Shown here: positions 41,338-49,746 of the stretch, one piece after another
Layout: the number at the start of each line of letters is the position of its first letter
Position numbering within the stretch: the stretch's first letter is position 1
From: Mycolicibacterium mageritense
Lineage (GTDB): Bacteria > Actinomycetota > Actinomycetes > Mycobacteriales > Mycobacteriaceae
Assembly: GCF_010727475.1 (NCBI RefSeq)
Contig: NZ_AP022567.1
Location: 2,790,001-2,854,000 of the forward strand
DNA length: 64,000 bases
Direction: 5' to 3'
Program-made: the position numbers and the translations under genes
Notes under the pieces: generated by a model
Seen by the model: only the letters and a program-made list of their open reading frames with translations
The model's database searches: none
What the model was told of the DNA's origin: nothing

Positions 41338-42747
41338 GTGACAGGGTCGGGTACTGAAGTCCGCGAGAGCTTCCGCCGCATGAAATGGTGGCACTGGGTG
41401 CTCACCGTGCTCATGGCCGTCGGTGTGTTCTTCGGAATCCAGTGGATCCTGAAGTCCTCCGACGACGACACCCACCCACTGTCGGCCGTGGCTTACCAGG
41501 GCCAGGTCGGTGTGCCGGGCCAGGTGCTGCTGCCGCCCATGCAGCGCCAACCGGTACCGGGCTGGCGGGTCGACCTCCGACAGCTCTTCCCCGATGTGGT
41601 CAGGCCGACCATCGAGCACGTCGGCGACAACGGCAACCGCGCATTCTTCAGCGTGAGCTACAACGTGCGCGCCACCGGCCAGCCGAAATCCTGGCTGCTG
41701 GGCATCGACGCGACCACGGGCGCAACGCTGTTCGCGCCGGTCGAGATCGAGAAGCCCGTCGTGGTCAACTGTCTGCCGAACGGTCCGCAGCGGGTGCTGT
41801 GCCTCAACGAGGCCGGCGGGCCCGGTGCCGTGACCGCGTGGGTGATCGACACCGACGCGGGCACCGTGATATCGCATGCCGCGAGCAATCTGCGGACCAC
41901 GGGCATCGATCCGGCCGCGGCGGTGGTGCGCAGCGCCGGTGACCGCGTGATCGCATTCCAGCCGGGCACCGGTTGGCGCGGTGTGGACGATCAGGGGCAG
42001 CTGACCTGGACCGTGAAGGCTGCGGGCGACTCGATCAAGGTGCTCGACCGGCGGCCTGGTGACCCCGTCACCGACATCGCCGTCACCGCGATCAACGACA
42101 AGGAGTCAGTGGCGTTCTCGACCGTCGACGGCACGGTGCTGAGGAAGTCCGGCGGCACCCTGACGCCCGTGGTCGGCGGCTTCGTGGAGCTCGAGCGGCA
42201 GAGCGCGGCGGTCAGCCGTAGCCCTGAGGAGTTCGCGTTCTTCGATGCGCGGGGGACCAGGGTGGGGCGCTACACCGATCAGACCGGCGGCCCGAGTCTT
42301 TTCGAGGGCAGCGAGCTTCCGGTGCTGACACTGTCGTTGACCGACCAGCTCGTGGTTCTCGATCCCAAGGGCACCCCCATGACCGTGGTGCCGGCAGACT
42401 CGCCGTGGTCAGTCCGCATCGTCGGTGAATCCGTGTACACGCGTGGCACTTTCACCGACATCGACAATGCGAACGCGGTGTGGGAGAAGTTCGCCCTCAA
42501 GACCGGCGACCACGTGTCGTCGTGCACGGGAGCGCCACTGGAGGACGGCGCGTTCGTCGGGTCCGACGGCACCCTCGCGGTCGGTCGCCTGGACGACAAG
42601 GCGCCGATCATCGCGGTCGACACCAACACCTGCGAAGTGGTGTGGCAGATCGAATCACCGGCGCCCACCTGGATGATCGGGTCGACGCTCGTGCAGGCCA
42701 AGCGGGACACCTACGAGATCGCCTCGCTCGTCCCGCCCGCGGCATAA
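41338..42747 (+). CDS. Membrane-anchored PQQ-like beta-propeller protein (469 aa)
   Basis: An N-terminal transmembrane helix (WWHWVLTVLMAVGVFFGIQWIL) anchors an extracytoplasmic domain of repeated beta-blade segments (WLLGIDATTGATLF, WVIDTDAGTVIS, IAVDTNTCEVVWQIE), as in PQQ-like propellers. No catalytic motif is seen. The GTG start lies 7 bp after TAGGGT, so the transcript may be leaderless. It follows irtB by 27 bp on the same strand but appears to have its own promoter. A scaffold role is possible. Confidence 0.75.
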   Translation: MTGSGTEVRESFRRMKWWHWVLTVLMAVGVFFGIQWILKSSDDDTHPLSAVAYQGQVGVPGQVLLPPMQRQPVPGWRVDLRQLFPDVVRPTIEHVGDNGNRAFFSVSYNVRATGQPKSWLLGIDATTGATLFAPVEIEKPVVVNCLPNGPQRVLCLNEAGGPGAVTAWVIDTDAGTVISHAASNLRTTGIDPAAAVVRSAGDRVIAFQPGTGWRGVDDQGQLTWTVKAAGDSIKVLDRRPGDPVTDIAVTAINDKESVAFSTVDGTVLRKSGGTLTPVVGGFVELERQSAAVSRSPEEFAFFDARGTRVGRYTDQTGGPSLFEGSELPVLTLSLTDQLVVLDPKGTPMTVVPADSPWSVRIVGESVYTRGTFTDIDNANAVWEKFALKTGDHVSSCTGAPLEDGAFVGSDGTLAVGRLDDKAPIIAVDTNTCEVVWQIESPAPTWMIGSTLVQAKRDTYEIASLVPPAA

Positions 42748-42787
42748 CCGTTCCCGAGAGTAGCCGCGCGGCAACTTGAGCTCTACT

Positions 42788-42804
42788 ACTGTAACTATTA
42801 CAGT
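42788..42804. promoter_or_regulatory. Palindromic operator upstream of the P450 gene
   Basis: ACTGTAA-CTA-TTACAGT is a perfect 7-bp inverted repeat with a 3-bp spacer, 54 bp upstream of the P450 start. Size and symmetry suit a TetR repressor. The regulator is not adjacent. Confidence 0.6.
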
Positions 42805-42857
42805 TAGGCGTCCGGAAAAGGCGTCAGGACGACGCGGGGGTTCCGGCGGGAGGTCAT

Positions 42858-44063
42858 GTGACGACATCGCAGCTGGTGTTCGACCCGTTCTCGGCGGACT
42901 TCTTCAACGGCCCGTACGAGACCTATCGCCGCATGCGTGACGAAGCACCGGTCTACTACAGCTCCGAGTACGACTTCTATGCGCTGACCAGGCATGCGGA
43001 CGTCGCGGCGGCATTCAAGGACTTCGAGACCTACTCGTCGGCCTATGGCGTCGACCTCGCGATGGTGCGCACCGGGCAGAAGCTCCCGGCCAAGATGATC
43101 ATCTCGATGGATCCGCCCGAACACCGGCACATGCGGAGCCTCGTCAACAAGGCGTTCACACCGCGTGCGATCACGGCACTGCAGGCCATGGTCACCGAAC
43201 TGATCGACCGCCAGTTGAGCGCGGTCGATCCGGATCGCTTCGACGTCGTCTCGGACTTCGCGGCACTCTTTCCGGTCGAGGTCATCACGCGCATGCTCGG
43301 CGTGCCCGCGGGCCTGCGCCAGCAGGTGCGACTGTGGATCGACGAACAACTGCACCGCGAGCCCGGCCAGATCGAGGTGTCCGAAGCCGGGATCGAGGCG
43401 ATGGCACAGACCTGGTTGATGTACTACGACCTGATCGGAAAGCGTCGGGCCGAGCCGCGCGACGACATGATCAGCCGCCTGGTGGCCGCCGAGATCGAGC
43501 GCGAACACGGCCGGCTCACGGGCCTGCGCAACTCCGAGATCGCCGGATTCGCAACCCTTCTCGGCGGTGCGGGCGCCGAGACCGTGACCAAGCTGATGGG
43601 CAGCGCCGCCGTCGTGTTCGCGCGGCATCCCGAGCAGTGGCGGATGCTGCACGAGGATCGAAGCAAGATCCCGGCCGCGATCGAAGAGCTGCTGCGTTAC
43701 GAGGCGCCCGCGCAGTACAACGTGCGTCGTTCCCAGCGCGACGTCGAACTGCACGGTGTGACGATCCCTCCGGGTAAACCGGTGTTCCTCGTCGGCGGTT
43801 CGGCCAACCGGGATCCCGAGGCGTGGACCGACGCGGACACCTTCGACATCGACCGCAACCGGACCGAGGCGCAGAATCTCGGTTTCGGTTACGGCATTCA
43901 CAGCTGTCTGGGCGCAGCGTTGGCCCGGCTGGAATGCACTGTCGCGCTGAACAAATTACTCGACTTCATGCCGCGATACGACGTGCTGTGGGACGGATGC
44001 GAACGCGTCAGCATGCAGAACGTCGCGGGCTGGTCTCACGTTCCTGTGCAGGTGCTCCGATGA
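42858..44063 (+). CDS. Cytochrome P450 (401 aa)
   Basis: The P450 signatures are present in order: MDPPEHRHMRSLV (C-helix), I-helix LLGGAGAETVTKL, ExxR as EELLR, and the haem-binding FGYGIHSCLGAALAR with the Cys ligand. It is a soluble bacterial monooxygenase of normal length. The GTG start has GGAGG upstream. Its stop overlaps the start of the next gene as ATGA. The substrate is not readable; family relatives act on steroids, terpenes or fatty acids. No ferredoxin is adjacent. Confidence 0.95.
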   Translation: MTTSQLVFDPFSADFFNGPYETYRRMRDEAPVYYSSEYDFYALTRHADVAAAFKDFETYSSAYGVDLAMVRTGQKLPAKMIISMDPPEHRHMRSLVNKAFTPRAITALQAMVTELIDRQLSAVDPDRFDVVSDFAALFPVEVITRMLGVPAGLRQQVRLWIDEQLHREPGQIEVSEAGIEAMAQTWLMYYDLIGKRRAEPRDDMISRLVAAEIEREHGRLTGLRNSEIAGFATLLGGAGAETVTKLMGSAAVVFARHPEQWRMLHEDRSKIPAAIEELLRYEAPAQYNVRRSQRDVELHGVTIPPGKPVFLVGGSANRDPEAWTDADTFDIDRNRTEAQNLGFGYGIHSCLGAALARLECTVALNKLLDFMPRYDVLWDGCERVSMQNVAGWSHVPVQVLR

Positions 44064-44512
44064 GAGACCGGGGCCCGACGACCTATCGGCTGTACGTCAT
44101 GGCGCCCGACGTGACCGATGTTGTCACGCACGCCGCGGGTTTGATCGTCGACCGCGTGATGGCGGGTTGGCGGGTGTCCGTCGCACTTGTCGACGCGCAC
44201 GACGCCTGGGCCCTGCGGATACTCGGTGCCGACACCGTCGATCTCGGCCCCGAACTCGACAGCGAGTGCTGTGCGCTTGCCGTCGCGTCCGAACTGTATG
44301 CGGAAGAAAGGCTGCCGGTGACCGGCGGCACCGACGTGCTGGTGTGGGGCGAGTCGTCAGATCCCGGTGTGCGCCATGCGCTCAGCGCGGCGGCCCGGGC
44401 GTTCAAGGCGCACGCCCTCGCGGCGGTGGGCGCGCCGGCGTCGAGTGTCGACGGATTCGAGGACTTCTGCGCCGCGGCAGGCGTTCAGTACCGGGCGCGC
44501 GTCGCCAGATAG
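44060..44512 (+). CDS. Unknown protein translationally coupled to the P450 (150 aa)
   Basis: I do not recognise a family. The protein is mixed alpha/beta with no signal peptide or membrane segment; notable stretches are GLIVDRVMAGWRVSVALVD and ELDSECCALAVASELYAEE. It starts with a 4-bp overlap on the P450 gene, so a common function is likely. Its last 28 bp overlap the opposing LysR gene. Confidence 0.7.
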   Translation: MRDRGPTTYRLYVMAPDVTDVVTHAAGLIVDRVMAGWRVSVALVDAHDAWALRILGADTVDLGPELDSECCALAVASELYAEERLPVTGGTDVLVWGESSDPGVRHALSAAARAFKAHALAAVGAPASSVDGFEDFCAAAGVQYRARVAR

Positions 44513-45381
44513 TCGTGCAGGCGCTGAGCCGCAGGCGTCAGTGGTGTCGGCGTCCGGGCCAGCGCGATGCCGCGGGAGTAGTCACCGCCGGTGAGCGCGA
44601 TACCCGTCACGTCGGAACGCGGCACCTCCGGGTCCGGCAGGACGGCGATCCCGAGATCGTGTGCGACGAGCGCGAGCAGGGTGTCGAACTCGGTGATCTC
44701 GTAGGCCACCCGCGGCGTGAAACCGGCTTCGGTGCACCAGCTCTGCAACAGCTTGCGCAGATTGTAACTGGGCGGGTTGGCGATGAACGTCTCCTCGGCC
44801 AGTTCGCCGAGCGCAACGCGCTTGCGGTGGGCGAGTCGGTGGCCGCGGGCCACGTACAGCCGGAGGGCTTGGCGGCCCAGCGGCACGGTCGGCAGATCGA
44901 CCGGCGGGGGTATCACGACGGCGACGTCGAGCTCGCCCTCGTGTAGACCGCGAACGAGCTCGGCGCCGTGCGCCTGCCGCAACGTCAGCCGGATACCCGG
45001 CGCCGAATCGTGAAAGGACGCCAGTAGCCGCGGCACGCTCACTGGGCCGAGGGTGAGCGGAAAGCCGAATCGCACCAAGCCGGTTCGGCCGTCAGCGTCG
45101 CGCGTCACCGCACCGATCGCTCCGTCGAGCGCATGCAGTGGGCCCCGGATCCGCGCCATCAGATCGCGCCCCTGCGCCGTCAGCACAACGCGGCGCCCCG
45201 CGGGCGCGAACAACGCGACGCCGAGCGTGTGCTCGAGGGCGCGCAGACGGCGGCTGACCGAGGACTGCGGGACACCCAGCAGATCCGCGCCCTGCGTGAC
45301 ATGTCCGGTGGAAGCCACTGCTTCGAATGCTGCCAAGAGCGGCAACAGGGCTCCGGTTTCGTCAGAAACCAATCCATCCAT
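44485..45381 (-). CDS. LysR-family regulator divergent from mqo (298 aa)
   Basis: The helix-turn-helix is LLAAFEAVASTGHVTQGADLLG / PQSSVSRRLRALE, followed by an effector domain of usual length (TGLVRFGFPLTLGPVSVPRL and FDTLLALVAHDLGIAVLP). I prefer ATG 45381 (MDGLVSDETG), although in-frame codons run to 45429. The start codon lies inside an inverted repeat (45375-45390). It is divergent from mqo by 65 bp and probably regulates it. Effector unknown. Confidence 0.88.
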   Translation of the reverse strand: MDGLVSDETGALLPLLAAFEAVASTGHVTQGADLLGVPQSSVSRRLRALEHTLGVALFAPAGRRVVLTAQGRDLMARIRGPLHALDGAIGAVTRDADGRTGLVRFGFPLTLGPVSVPRLLASFHDSAPGIRLTLRQAHGAELVRGLHEGELDVAVVIPPPVDLPTVPLGRQALRLYVARGHRLAHRKRVALGELAEETFIANPPSYNLRKLLQSWCTEAGFTPRVAYEITEFDTLLALVAHDLGIAVLPDPEVPRSDVTGIALTGGDYSRGIALARTPTPLTPAAQRLHDYLATRARY

Positions 45382-45390
45382 ATCTGGATG
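45375..45390. promoter_or_regulatory. Inverted repeat at the LysR start, mqo divergent region
   Basis: CATCCA (45375-45380) and TGGATG (45385-45390) form a perfect inverted repeat around TATC, and cover the LysR start codon. It may be the LysR autoregulatory site if the transcript begins there. Confidence 0.4.
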
Positions 45391-45446
45391 ATAAAGCGTC
45401 AAACATACATTGGACGGATTGGATGCCACGGACGCACCATGGCCAC

Positions 45447-46790
45447 ATGACCACTTCGACTCAGATCGAAACCGTGGATGCCGTGCTCATCGGCGGCGGC
45501 ATCATGTCGGCCACCCTCGGGGCCCTGCTTACGACGGTGCAGCCCGACTGGTCGATCGTGCTGCTCGAGCGTCGCGACGAGTTGGCCACCGAGAGCTCGG
45601 CCTCGTGGAACAACGCGGGCACCGGGCACTCGGGATACTGCGAGCTCAACTACATGCCGGATCCCGATGACGGGGCGAAGGCCGTCGACGCGGCACGGCA
45701 GTTCCGGCTCACCCGGCAGTGGTGGGCCGAGCTCGCCGAAACCGGCGTGCTAACAGACACTTTCGTTCACTCCACCCCGCATCTCGACATCGTGTTCGGC
45801 GAGCGCGACGTCGATTACCTGCGACGCAGGTATGCCACGCTGCAATCGTCCCCGTTGTTCGCCGACATGGAGTACACCGAGGATCCCGCCGTGATCGAGC
45901 AGTGGGCGCCACTGCTGATGGAAGGCCGAGCGGTGGACGGCCCGATCGCCGCCACGCGGTACCGTGACGCGACCGATGTCGACTTCGGCGCGCTGACACA
46001 GGGTTTGGCCCAGACGGTGGCCGATATCCGCACCGGACACGAGGTCACGCGTCTGCGCAGGCAGGCCGACGGCTTGTGGCATGTGCGGGGCCGCACCCAC
46101 AGCGGCAAGTTCGCGGTGCGCGCCCGGTTCGTGTTCGTCGGGGCAGGCGGCTATGCGCTGAAGCTCTTGCAGAAAGCCAAGGTTCGTGAAGTGCGCGGCT
46201 ACGGTGTGCTGCCCGCAGGAGCGGCGTTCCTGCGCTGCGACAACCCCGACGTCGTGCGCAGGCATGCGGTCAAGGTGTACGGGCAGGCCGAGATCGGCGC
46301 GCCACCCATGTCGGTGCCGCACCTCGACAAGCGCTTCGTCGGGGACACCGAGTCCCTGCTGTTCGGGCCGTATGCGACCTTCAGCACCCGGCTGCTCAAG
46401 CACGGTCGGCTCACCGACCTGTTCACCACCATCCGATGGCACAATGTGCTGCCGCTGGCCGCGGCGTGCGCGCAGAACCTGCCGCTCCTGCGGTACCTGC
46501 TCCGGCAGCTGATGGCCGGGCGGCGCACCAAATTCGCTCAGCTGCAACGCTTCTATCCGAACGCCGACCCCGCGGACTGGACGCTGTACCAAGCCGGGCA
46601 ACGGGCCCAGCTGGTGGTTCCCGACGGGCGCAGGATCGGTGAGCTGCGGATGGGCACCGAACTCGTGGTCAGCCCGGACACGGGCATCGCCGGTCTGCTC
46701 GGCGCGTCGCCGGGCGCTTCGACCGCGCTGCCGATCATGCTCGAACTGTTGCGGCGGTTCTCGTGGTCAGGCGTGGAAATCTCCACCTAA
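45447..46790 (+). CDS. mqo: Malate:quinone oxidoreductase family protein, short form (447 aa)
   Basis: The sequence begins with the MQO signature VDAVLIGGGIMSATLGALL (FAD-binding), then ESSASWNNAGTGHSGYCELNY, GAPPMSVPHLD, LLFGPYATFS and the terminal GIAGLLGASPGAS. MQO is a peripheral membrane flavoprotein that oxidises malate and reduces quinone. The protein is about 45-100 residues shorter than typical MQOs (490-550 aa) and its middle region is divergent, so it may be a paralogue with altered substrate. It is 53 bp upstream of the secreted protein, DUF6529 and Rieske genes on the same strand. Confidence 0.88.
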   Translation: MTTSTQIETVDAVLIGGGIMSATLGALLTTVQPDWSIVLLERRDELATESSASWNNAGTGHSGYCELNYMPDPDDGAKAVDAARQFRLTRQWWAELAETGVLTDTFVHSTPHLDIVFGERDVDYLRRRYATLQSSPLFADMEYTEDPAVIEQWAPLLMEGRAVDGPIAATRYRDATDVDFGALTQGLAQTVADIRTGHEVTRLRRQADGLWHVRGRTHSGKFAVRARFVFVGAGGYALKLLQKAKVREVRGYGVLPAGAAFLRCDNPDVVRRHAVKVYGQAEIGAPPMSVPHLDKRFVGDTESLLFGPYATFSTRLLKHGRLTDLFTTIRWHNVLPLAAACAQNLPLLRYLLRQLMAGRRTKFAQLQRFYPNADPADWTLYQAGQRAQLVVPDGRRIGELRMGTELVVSPDTGIAGLLGASPGASTALPIMLELLRRFSWSGVEIST

Positions 46791-46842
46791 TCTCCATCTG
46801 TTCTCCAAGCATCGGTGCCCGCTCGAGGCGCAACCTCAGTGC

Positions 46843-47316
46843 ATGAAGATCAAAGGCCCCATCGCCACCCTGGGCGCGGTCGCCGCCCTCGGTACCGGCA
46901 TCTGGCTGGTGAACGTCAACAGCCAACCTGAGCCGCGACCCGCCGCCACAGCCACCGCCACCGCCACGTCGGCCCCGGCCGCCGCGCCCGTGGCGCCACC
47001 CGCACCATCCACACCGACGGCGGCGCCGTTCGGGGCGCGGGAAGACTTCGTCGCGACGATCCCCACCAAGAACGGTGACCTGGGTCTGGAGATCCGCGTC
47101 ACCGGCACCACGGCGCGGGCCTACGCCTGCGACAACAAGGGCATCGAGACCTGGTTGTCGGGCAGTGCGCTCAACGGCCTGCTGAAACTCGACAGCGCGG
47201 ACAAGACCAGTCACCTGGAGGGTCGCCACGTAGGCAACACCGTCGTGGGCAATCTGCGGATCGGAGAGAAGAACTGGGATTTCACGGCCACGCCGGGTGA
47301 GACCAATGCGCTCTGA
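46843..47316 (+). CDS. Exported Ala/Thr/Pro-rich linker protein (157 aa)
   Basis: I do not recognise the family. A short cytosolic start and a membrane segment (IATLGAVAALGTGIWLV) are followed by a low-complexity Ala/Thr/Pro linker of about 45 residues and a small beta-rich domain (VATIPTKNGDLGLEIRVTG, RAYACDNKGIETWLSG, TSHLEGRHVG). It is likely exported or anchored. Its stop codon overlaps the DUF6529 start by 11 bp, so it belongs to the same unit as the DUF6529 and Rieske genes. Confidence 0.72.
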   Translation: MKIKGPIATLGAVAALGTGIWLVNVNSQPEPRPAATATATATSAPAAAPVAPPAPSTPTAAPFGAREDFVATIPTKNGDLGLEIRVTGTTARAYACDNKGIETWLSGSALNGLLKLDSADKTSHLEGRHVGNTVVGNLRIGEKNWDFTATPGETNAL

Positions 47317-47926
47317 ACCCGAGCCGAACGCCGACACCGAGTCGGTCGCCGCGCTGTCGTCGGCACCGACGCGGCCCGCACCTGCCGTCACAACGGGCGG
47401 CGTCGCGGCCGTGCTGGTGCCCGTCCTGATCGGGGCCGCCGTGGCCGTCGCGCTCGGGGCGTTCGGCAGACTGCATGAGCCGCAGTTCTTCTCGGTGAGT
47501 GTGGCAGGCTTCTCCAGCGGCACCGCGGTGAAGTCCTGGCTCGCGACGCTGGCGGTCACGCTCGCGATCTTCCAGCTGGTGTCCGCGTTCATCATGTACC
47601 GGCTGACCCCGCGGGGACGCGCGCCGAAGTGGATCGGCACGGCCCACGTGTGGTCCGGGCGGTTGGCCGTGCTGGCGAGCGTGCCCGTCGCCGTGCACTG
47701 CCTCTACGCGCTCGGGTTCCAGTCGGGCGACACCCGGGTGCTGTTCCATTCGCTGTTCGGCTGCTTCTTCTACGGCGTCTTCGTCACCAAGATGATGCTG
47801 CTCACCCGCAAGAACCTTCGGCCCTGGGTGATCCCGATCGCCGGGGGACTGCTGTTCTTCGTGCTCGTGTATGTCTGGCTGACCTCGGCGCTGTGGTTCT
47901 TCGACACCACCGGCGTCACGTTCTGA
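47306..47926 (+). CDS. DUF6529-type membrane protein, haem-b-like (206 aa)
   Basis: The protein has about five membrane segments (around 35-60, 75-100, 112-135, 145-165 and 172-195) and His residues at helix positions in TAHVWSGRLAV, VAVHCLYAL and LFHSLFG. Paired helix histidines of this kind are found in b561- and ferric-reductase-like di-haem proteins, so haem b binding is a reasonable inference. It is cotranslated with the preceding exported protein and 12 bp upstream of the Rieske gene. It would pass electrons across the membrane. Confidence 0.72.
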   Translation: MRSEPEPNADTESVAALSSAPTRPAPAVTTGGVAAVLVPVLIGAAVAVALGAFGRLHEPQFFSVSVAGFSSGTAVKSWLATLAVTLAIFQLVSAFIMYRLTPRGRAPKWIGTAHVWSGRLAVLASVPVAVHCLYALGFQSGDTRVLFHSLFGCFFYGVFVTKMMLLTRKNLRPWVIPIAGGLLFFVLVYVWLTSALWFFDTTGVTF

Positions 47927-47938
47927 AAGCAGGTTTCG

Positions 47939-48361
47939 ATGTTCATCTCCCGCCGCCACGTGCTGGTCAGCACCGGGGTCACCGTGGCCGCCGGCGCGGT
48001 CGCCGGCTGCGCGACCTACGGGAAGCCGCCTGCCGAGCCCGCGCAGGCCCCTGCTCCCGCTCCCGGGACCACCGGGGCGGTGGCGAGCGCGCTCGCCGCG
48101 ACCGCCGACGTGCCCGTCGGCTCCGGCGTGATCGTGGGCGATACGGTGCTGACCCAGCCGAGCCAGGGACAGTTCAAGGCGTTCTCCACGGTGTGCACAC
48201 ACGCCGGATGCAATGTCGCCGAGATCGTCGGCGCGGCTATCAACTGCCCATGCCACGGCAGCAGTTTCAACCTGGACGGCACCGTCGCCAAAGGACCGGC
48301 CAAGAAACCGCTTGAGGCCAAACCGATTGCCGTGAAAGGAGACTCGATCACGCTGGCGTAG
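47939..48361 (+). CDS. Exported Rieske [2Fe-2S] lipoprotein (140 aa)
   Basis: The N-terminus MFISRRHVLVSTG is a twin-arginine signal, and GAVAGC is a lipobox, so it is probably exported folded and lipid-anchored outside the membrane. The cluster ligands are CTHAGC and CPCHGS (Cys-x-His and Cys-x-x-His), including the second Cys of a Rieske disulfide. It resembles the soluble part of ubiquinol-cytochrome c reductase Rieske proteins but is much smaller. It is the last gene of the mqo-linked cluster and is followed by a long hairpin. Confidence 0.92.
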   Translation: MFISRRHVLVSTGVTVAAGAVAGCATYGKPPAEPAQAPAPAPGTTGAVASALAATADVPVGSGVIVGDTVLTQPSQGQFKAFSTVCTHAGCNVAEIVGAAINCPCHGSSFNLDGTVAKGPAKKPLEAKPIAVKGDSITLA

Positions 48362-48365
48362 CCCG

Positions 48366-48425
48366 GCGAGCAGACGTCAGAGTACCCAGGAAAGCGCATT
48401 CCCGGGTACCTGCGCGTCTGCTCGC
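48366..48425. terminator. Long hairpin after the Rieske gene
   Basis: GCGAGCAGACG (48366-48376) pairs perfectly over 11 bp with CGTCTGCTCGC (48415-48425), and GTACCC (48382-48387) with GGGTAC (48404-48409) inside it. It starts 5 bp after the Rieske stop and lies between convergent genes. The arm GCGAGCAGACG is, from memory, a recurrent mycobacterial intergenic motif, so this may be a member of a repeated hairpin family. Confidence 0.7.
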
Positions 48426-48458
48426 GGGAATAGGGTGAGCCCGCGGGAACGGGTGAGC

Positions 48459-49721
48459 TCAGGCCTTGGCGAGCTGCTTCTGCTCGTAGAGCCGAGCCCA
48501 CTCGGCGCGGGGCCGGATGGACACGTCGACGTCGGCGCCCTTGGCGCGCAGCGCCTTTACCGTGGCCTCCGAGCGCGAGATGCGGGCGAACGGATCCCAG
48601 CCGAAGAACCGGCAGGAGTTCTGCCAGGTGATCTTGTCGATGTCGGAATCGCTTGCGCCTGCGGCATTCAGCTCGGCCAGTACCTGCTCGGGCGCGTCGG
48701 GCCAGAAGCAGTCGGAGTGCGGGTAGTCACACTCCCACGCGATGATGTCGATGCCGATCTCGTGGCGCAGTTTCAGCGACGTCTTGTCGGTGACGTAGCA
48801 GGCCAGGGAGTGCTCGCGGAAGACATCGGACGGCAGCTTGTCGCCGAAGTCGCGGCGCAACCACTTCTGGTTGGTGTAGTGCCGGTCGCTGCGATCGAGA
48901 TAGAAAGGTATCCAACCGATTCCGCCCTCGGAGAAGGCGAACTTGAGGTCGGGGTAGTTGCGCATCGCCGGGCCCCACAGCAGATCCTGCGCGCACATCG
49001 CCGAGACCTGGGTGGCCAGGATGATGAGATTGTCGATCGGGGCGTTGGGCGCCATGCTGATCGCGCCGAACCCGGTGCCGATGTGCAGGCACATCACGAC
49101 GTTCTCCTCGGACAGGGTCCGGAACACCGGGCCCCAGTAGTCCTCGTCGTGGTAGCTCGGAAGCCCTTCCAGGTGCGGCAGTTCCGGCATGGTCACCGCG
49201 CGGCAGCCCTTGGCGGCGACGCGGCGGATCTCGGCGCACATGGCCTCTGGGTTCCAGGTCGGCATGATCGCGATCGGGATGAACCGGTCGGGGTACGAGC
49301 CGGCCCACTCGTCGATGTGCCAGTCGTTGTAGGCCGACACCATCACCAGCGTGGCTTCTTCCCGGTGCATGTTGAGGTGGCGCGCCGAGAACCCCGTGAA
49401 GGTCGGGAAGCACATCGACGCGAGGATCCCGTTGCGGTTCATGTCGCGCACGCGCTCGTGCACGTCATACACACCGGGACGCATCTCGGCGAAGCCGGCC
49501 GGGTCGCGGCCCCATTCCTCGGCCGGCCAGGACACGACGGCGTTGAGCCCGCTGACGCCCTGCGGCCGGCCCTGATACATCCACTGGTCGACGCCCTTGT
49601 CGTCGGTCACCACGATCGGCGCCTCGTCCTTGTACTTGGCCGGGACGTGGCGCAGGAACATGTCGGGCGGTTCGACGACGTGGTCGTCGATGCTCACCAG
49701 GATCAGGTCGTCGGTTTTCAT
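48459..49721 (-). CDS. Amidohydrolase-family (amidohydro_2) protein (420 aa)
   Basis: It begins MKTDDLILVSIDDHVVEPPDMF, the start of the ACMSD/isoprenoid-related amidohydrolase group, with the metal-ligand candidates in ISIDDHVVEP, CLHIGTGFG and WECDYPHSDC near the C-terminus. The fold is a TIM barrel, and family members decarboxylate or hydrolyse small aromatic or carboxylic substrates. ATG 49721 is chosen over 49811 because the latter runs through the divergent AraC gene. The regulator is 25 bp away and probably controls it. Confidence 0.88.
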   Translation of the reverse strand: MKTDDLILVSIDDHVVEPPDMFLRHVPAKYKDEAPIVVTDDKGVDQWMYQGRPQGVSGLNAVVSWPAEEWGRDPAGFAEMRPGVYDVHERVRDMNRNGILASMCFPTFTGFSARHLNMHREEATLVMVSAYNDWHIDEWAGSYPDRFIPIAIMPTWNPEAMCAEIRRVAAKGCRAVTMPELPHLEGLPSYHDEDYWGPVFRTLSEENVVMCLHIGTGFGAISMAPNAPIDNLIILATQVSAMCAQDLLWGPAMRNYPDLKFAFSEGGIGWIPFYLDRSDRHYTNQKWLRRDFGDKLPSDVFREHSLACYVTDKTSLKLRHEIGIDIIAWECDYPHSDCFWPDAPEQVLAELNAAGASDSDIDKITWQNSCRFFGWDPFARISRSEATVKALRAKGADVDVSIRPRAEWARLYEQKQLAKA

Positions 49722-49746
49722 ATACAACGTAGTACCGTCTAGCAGC

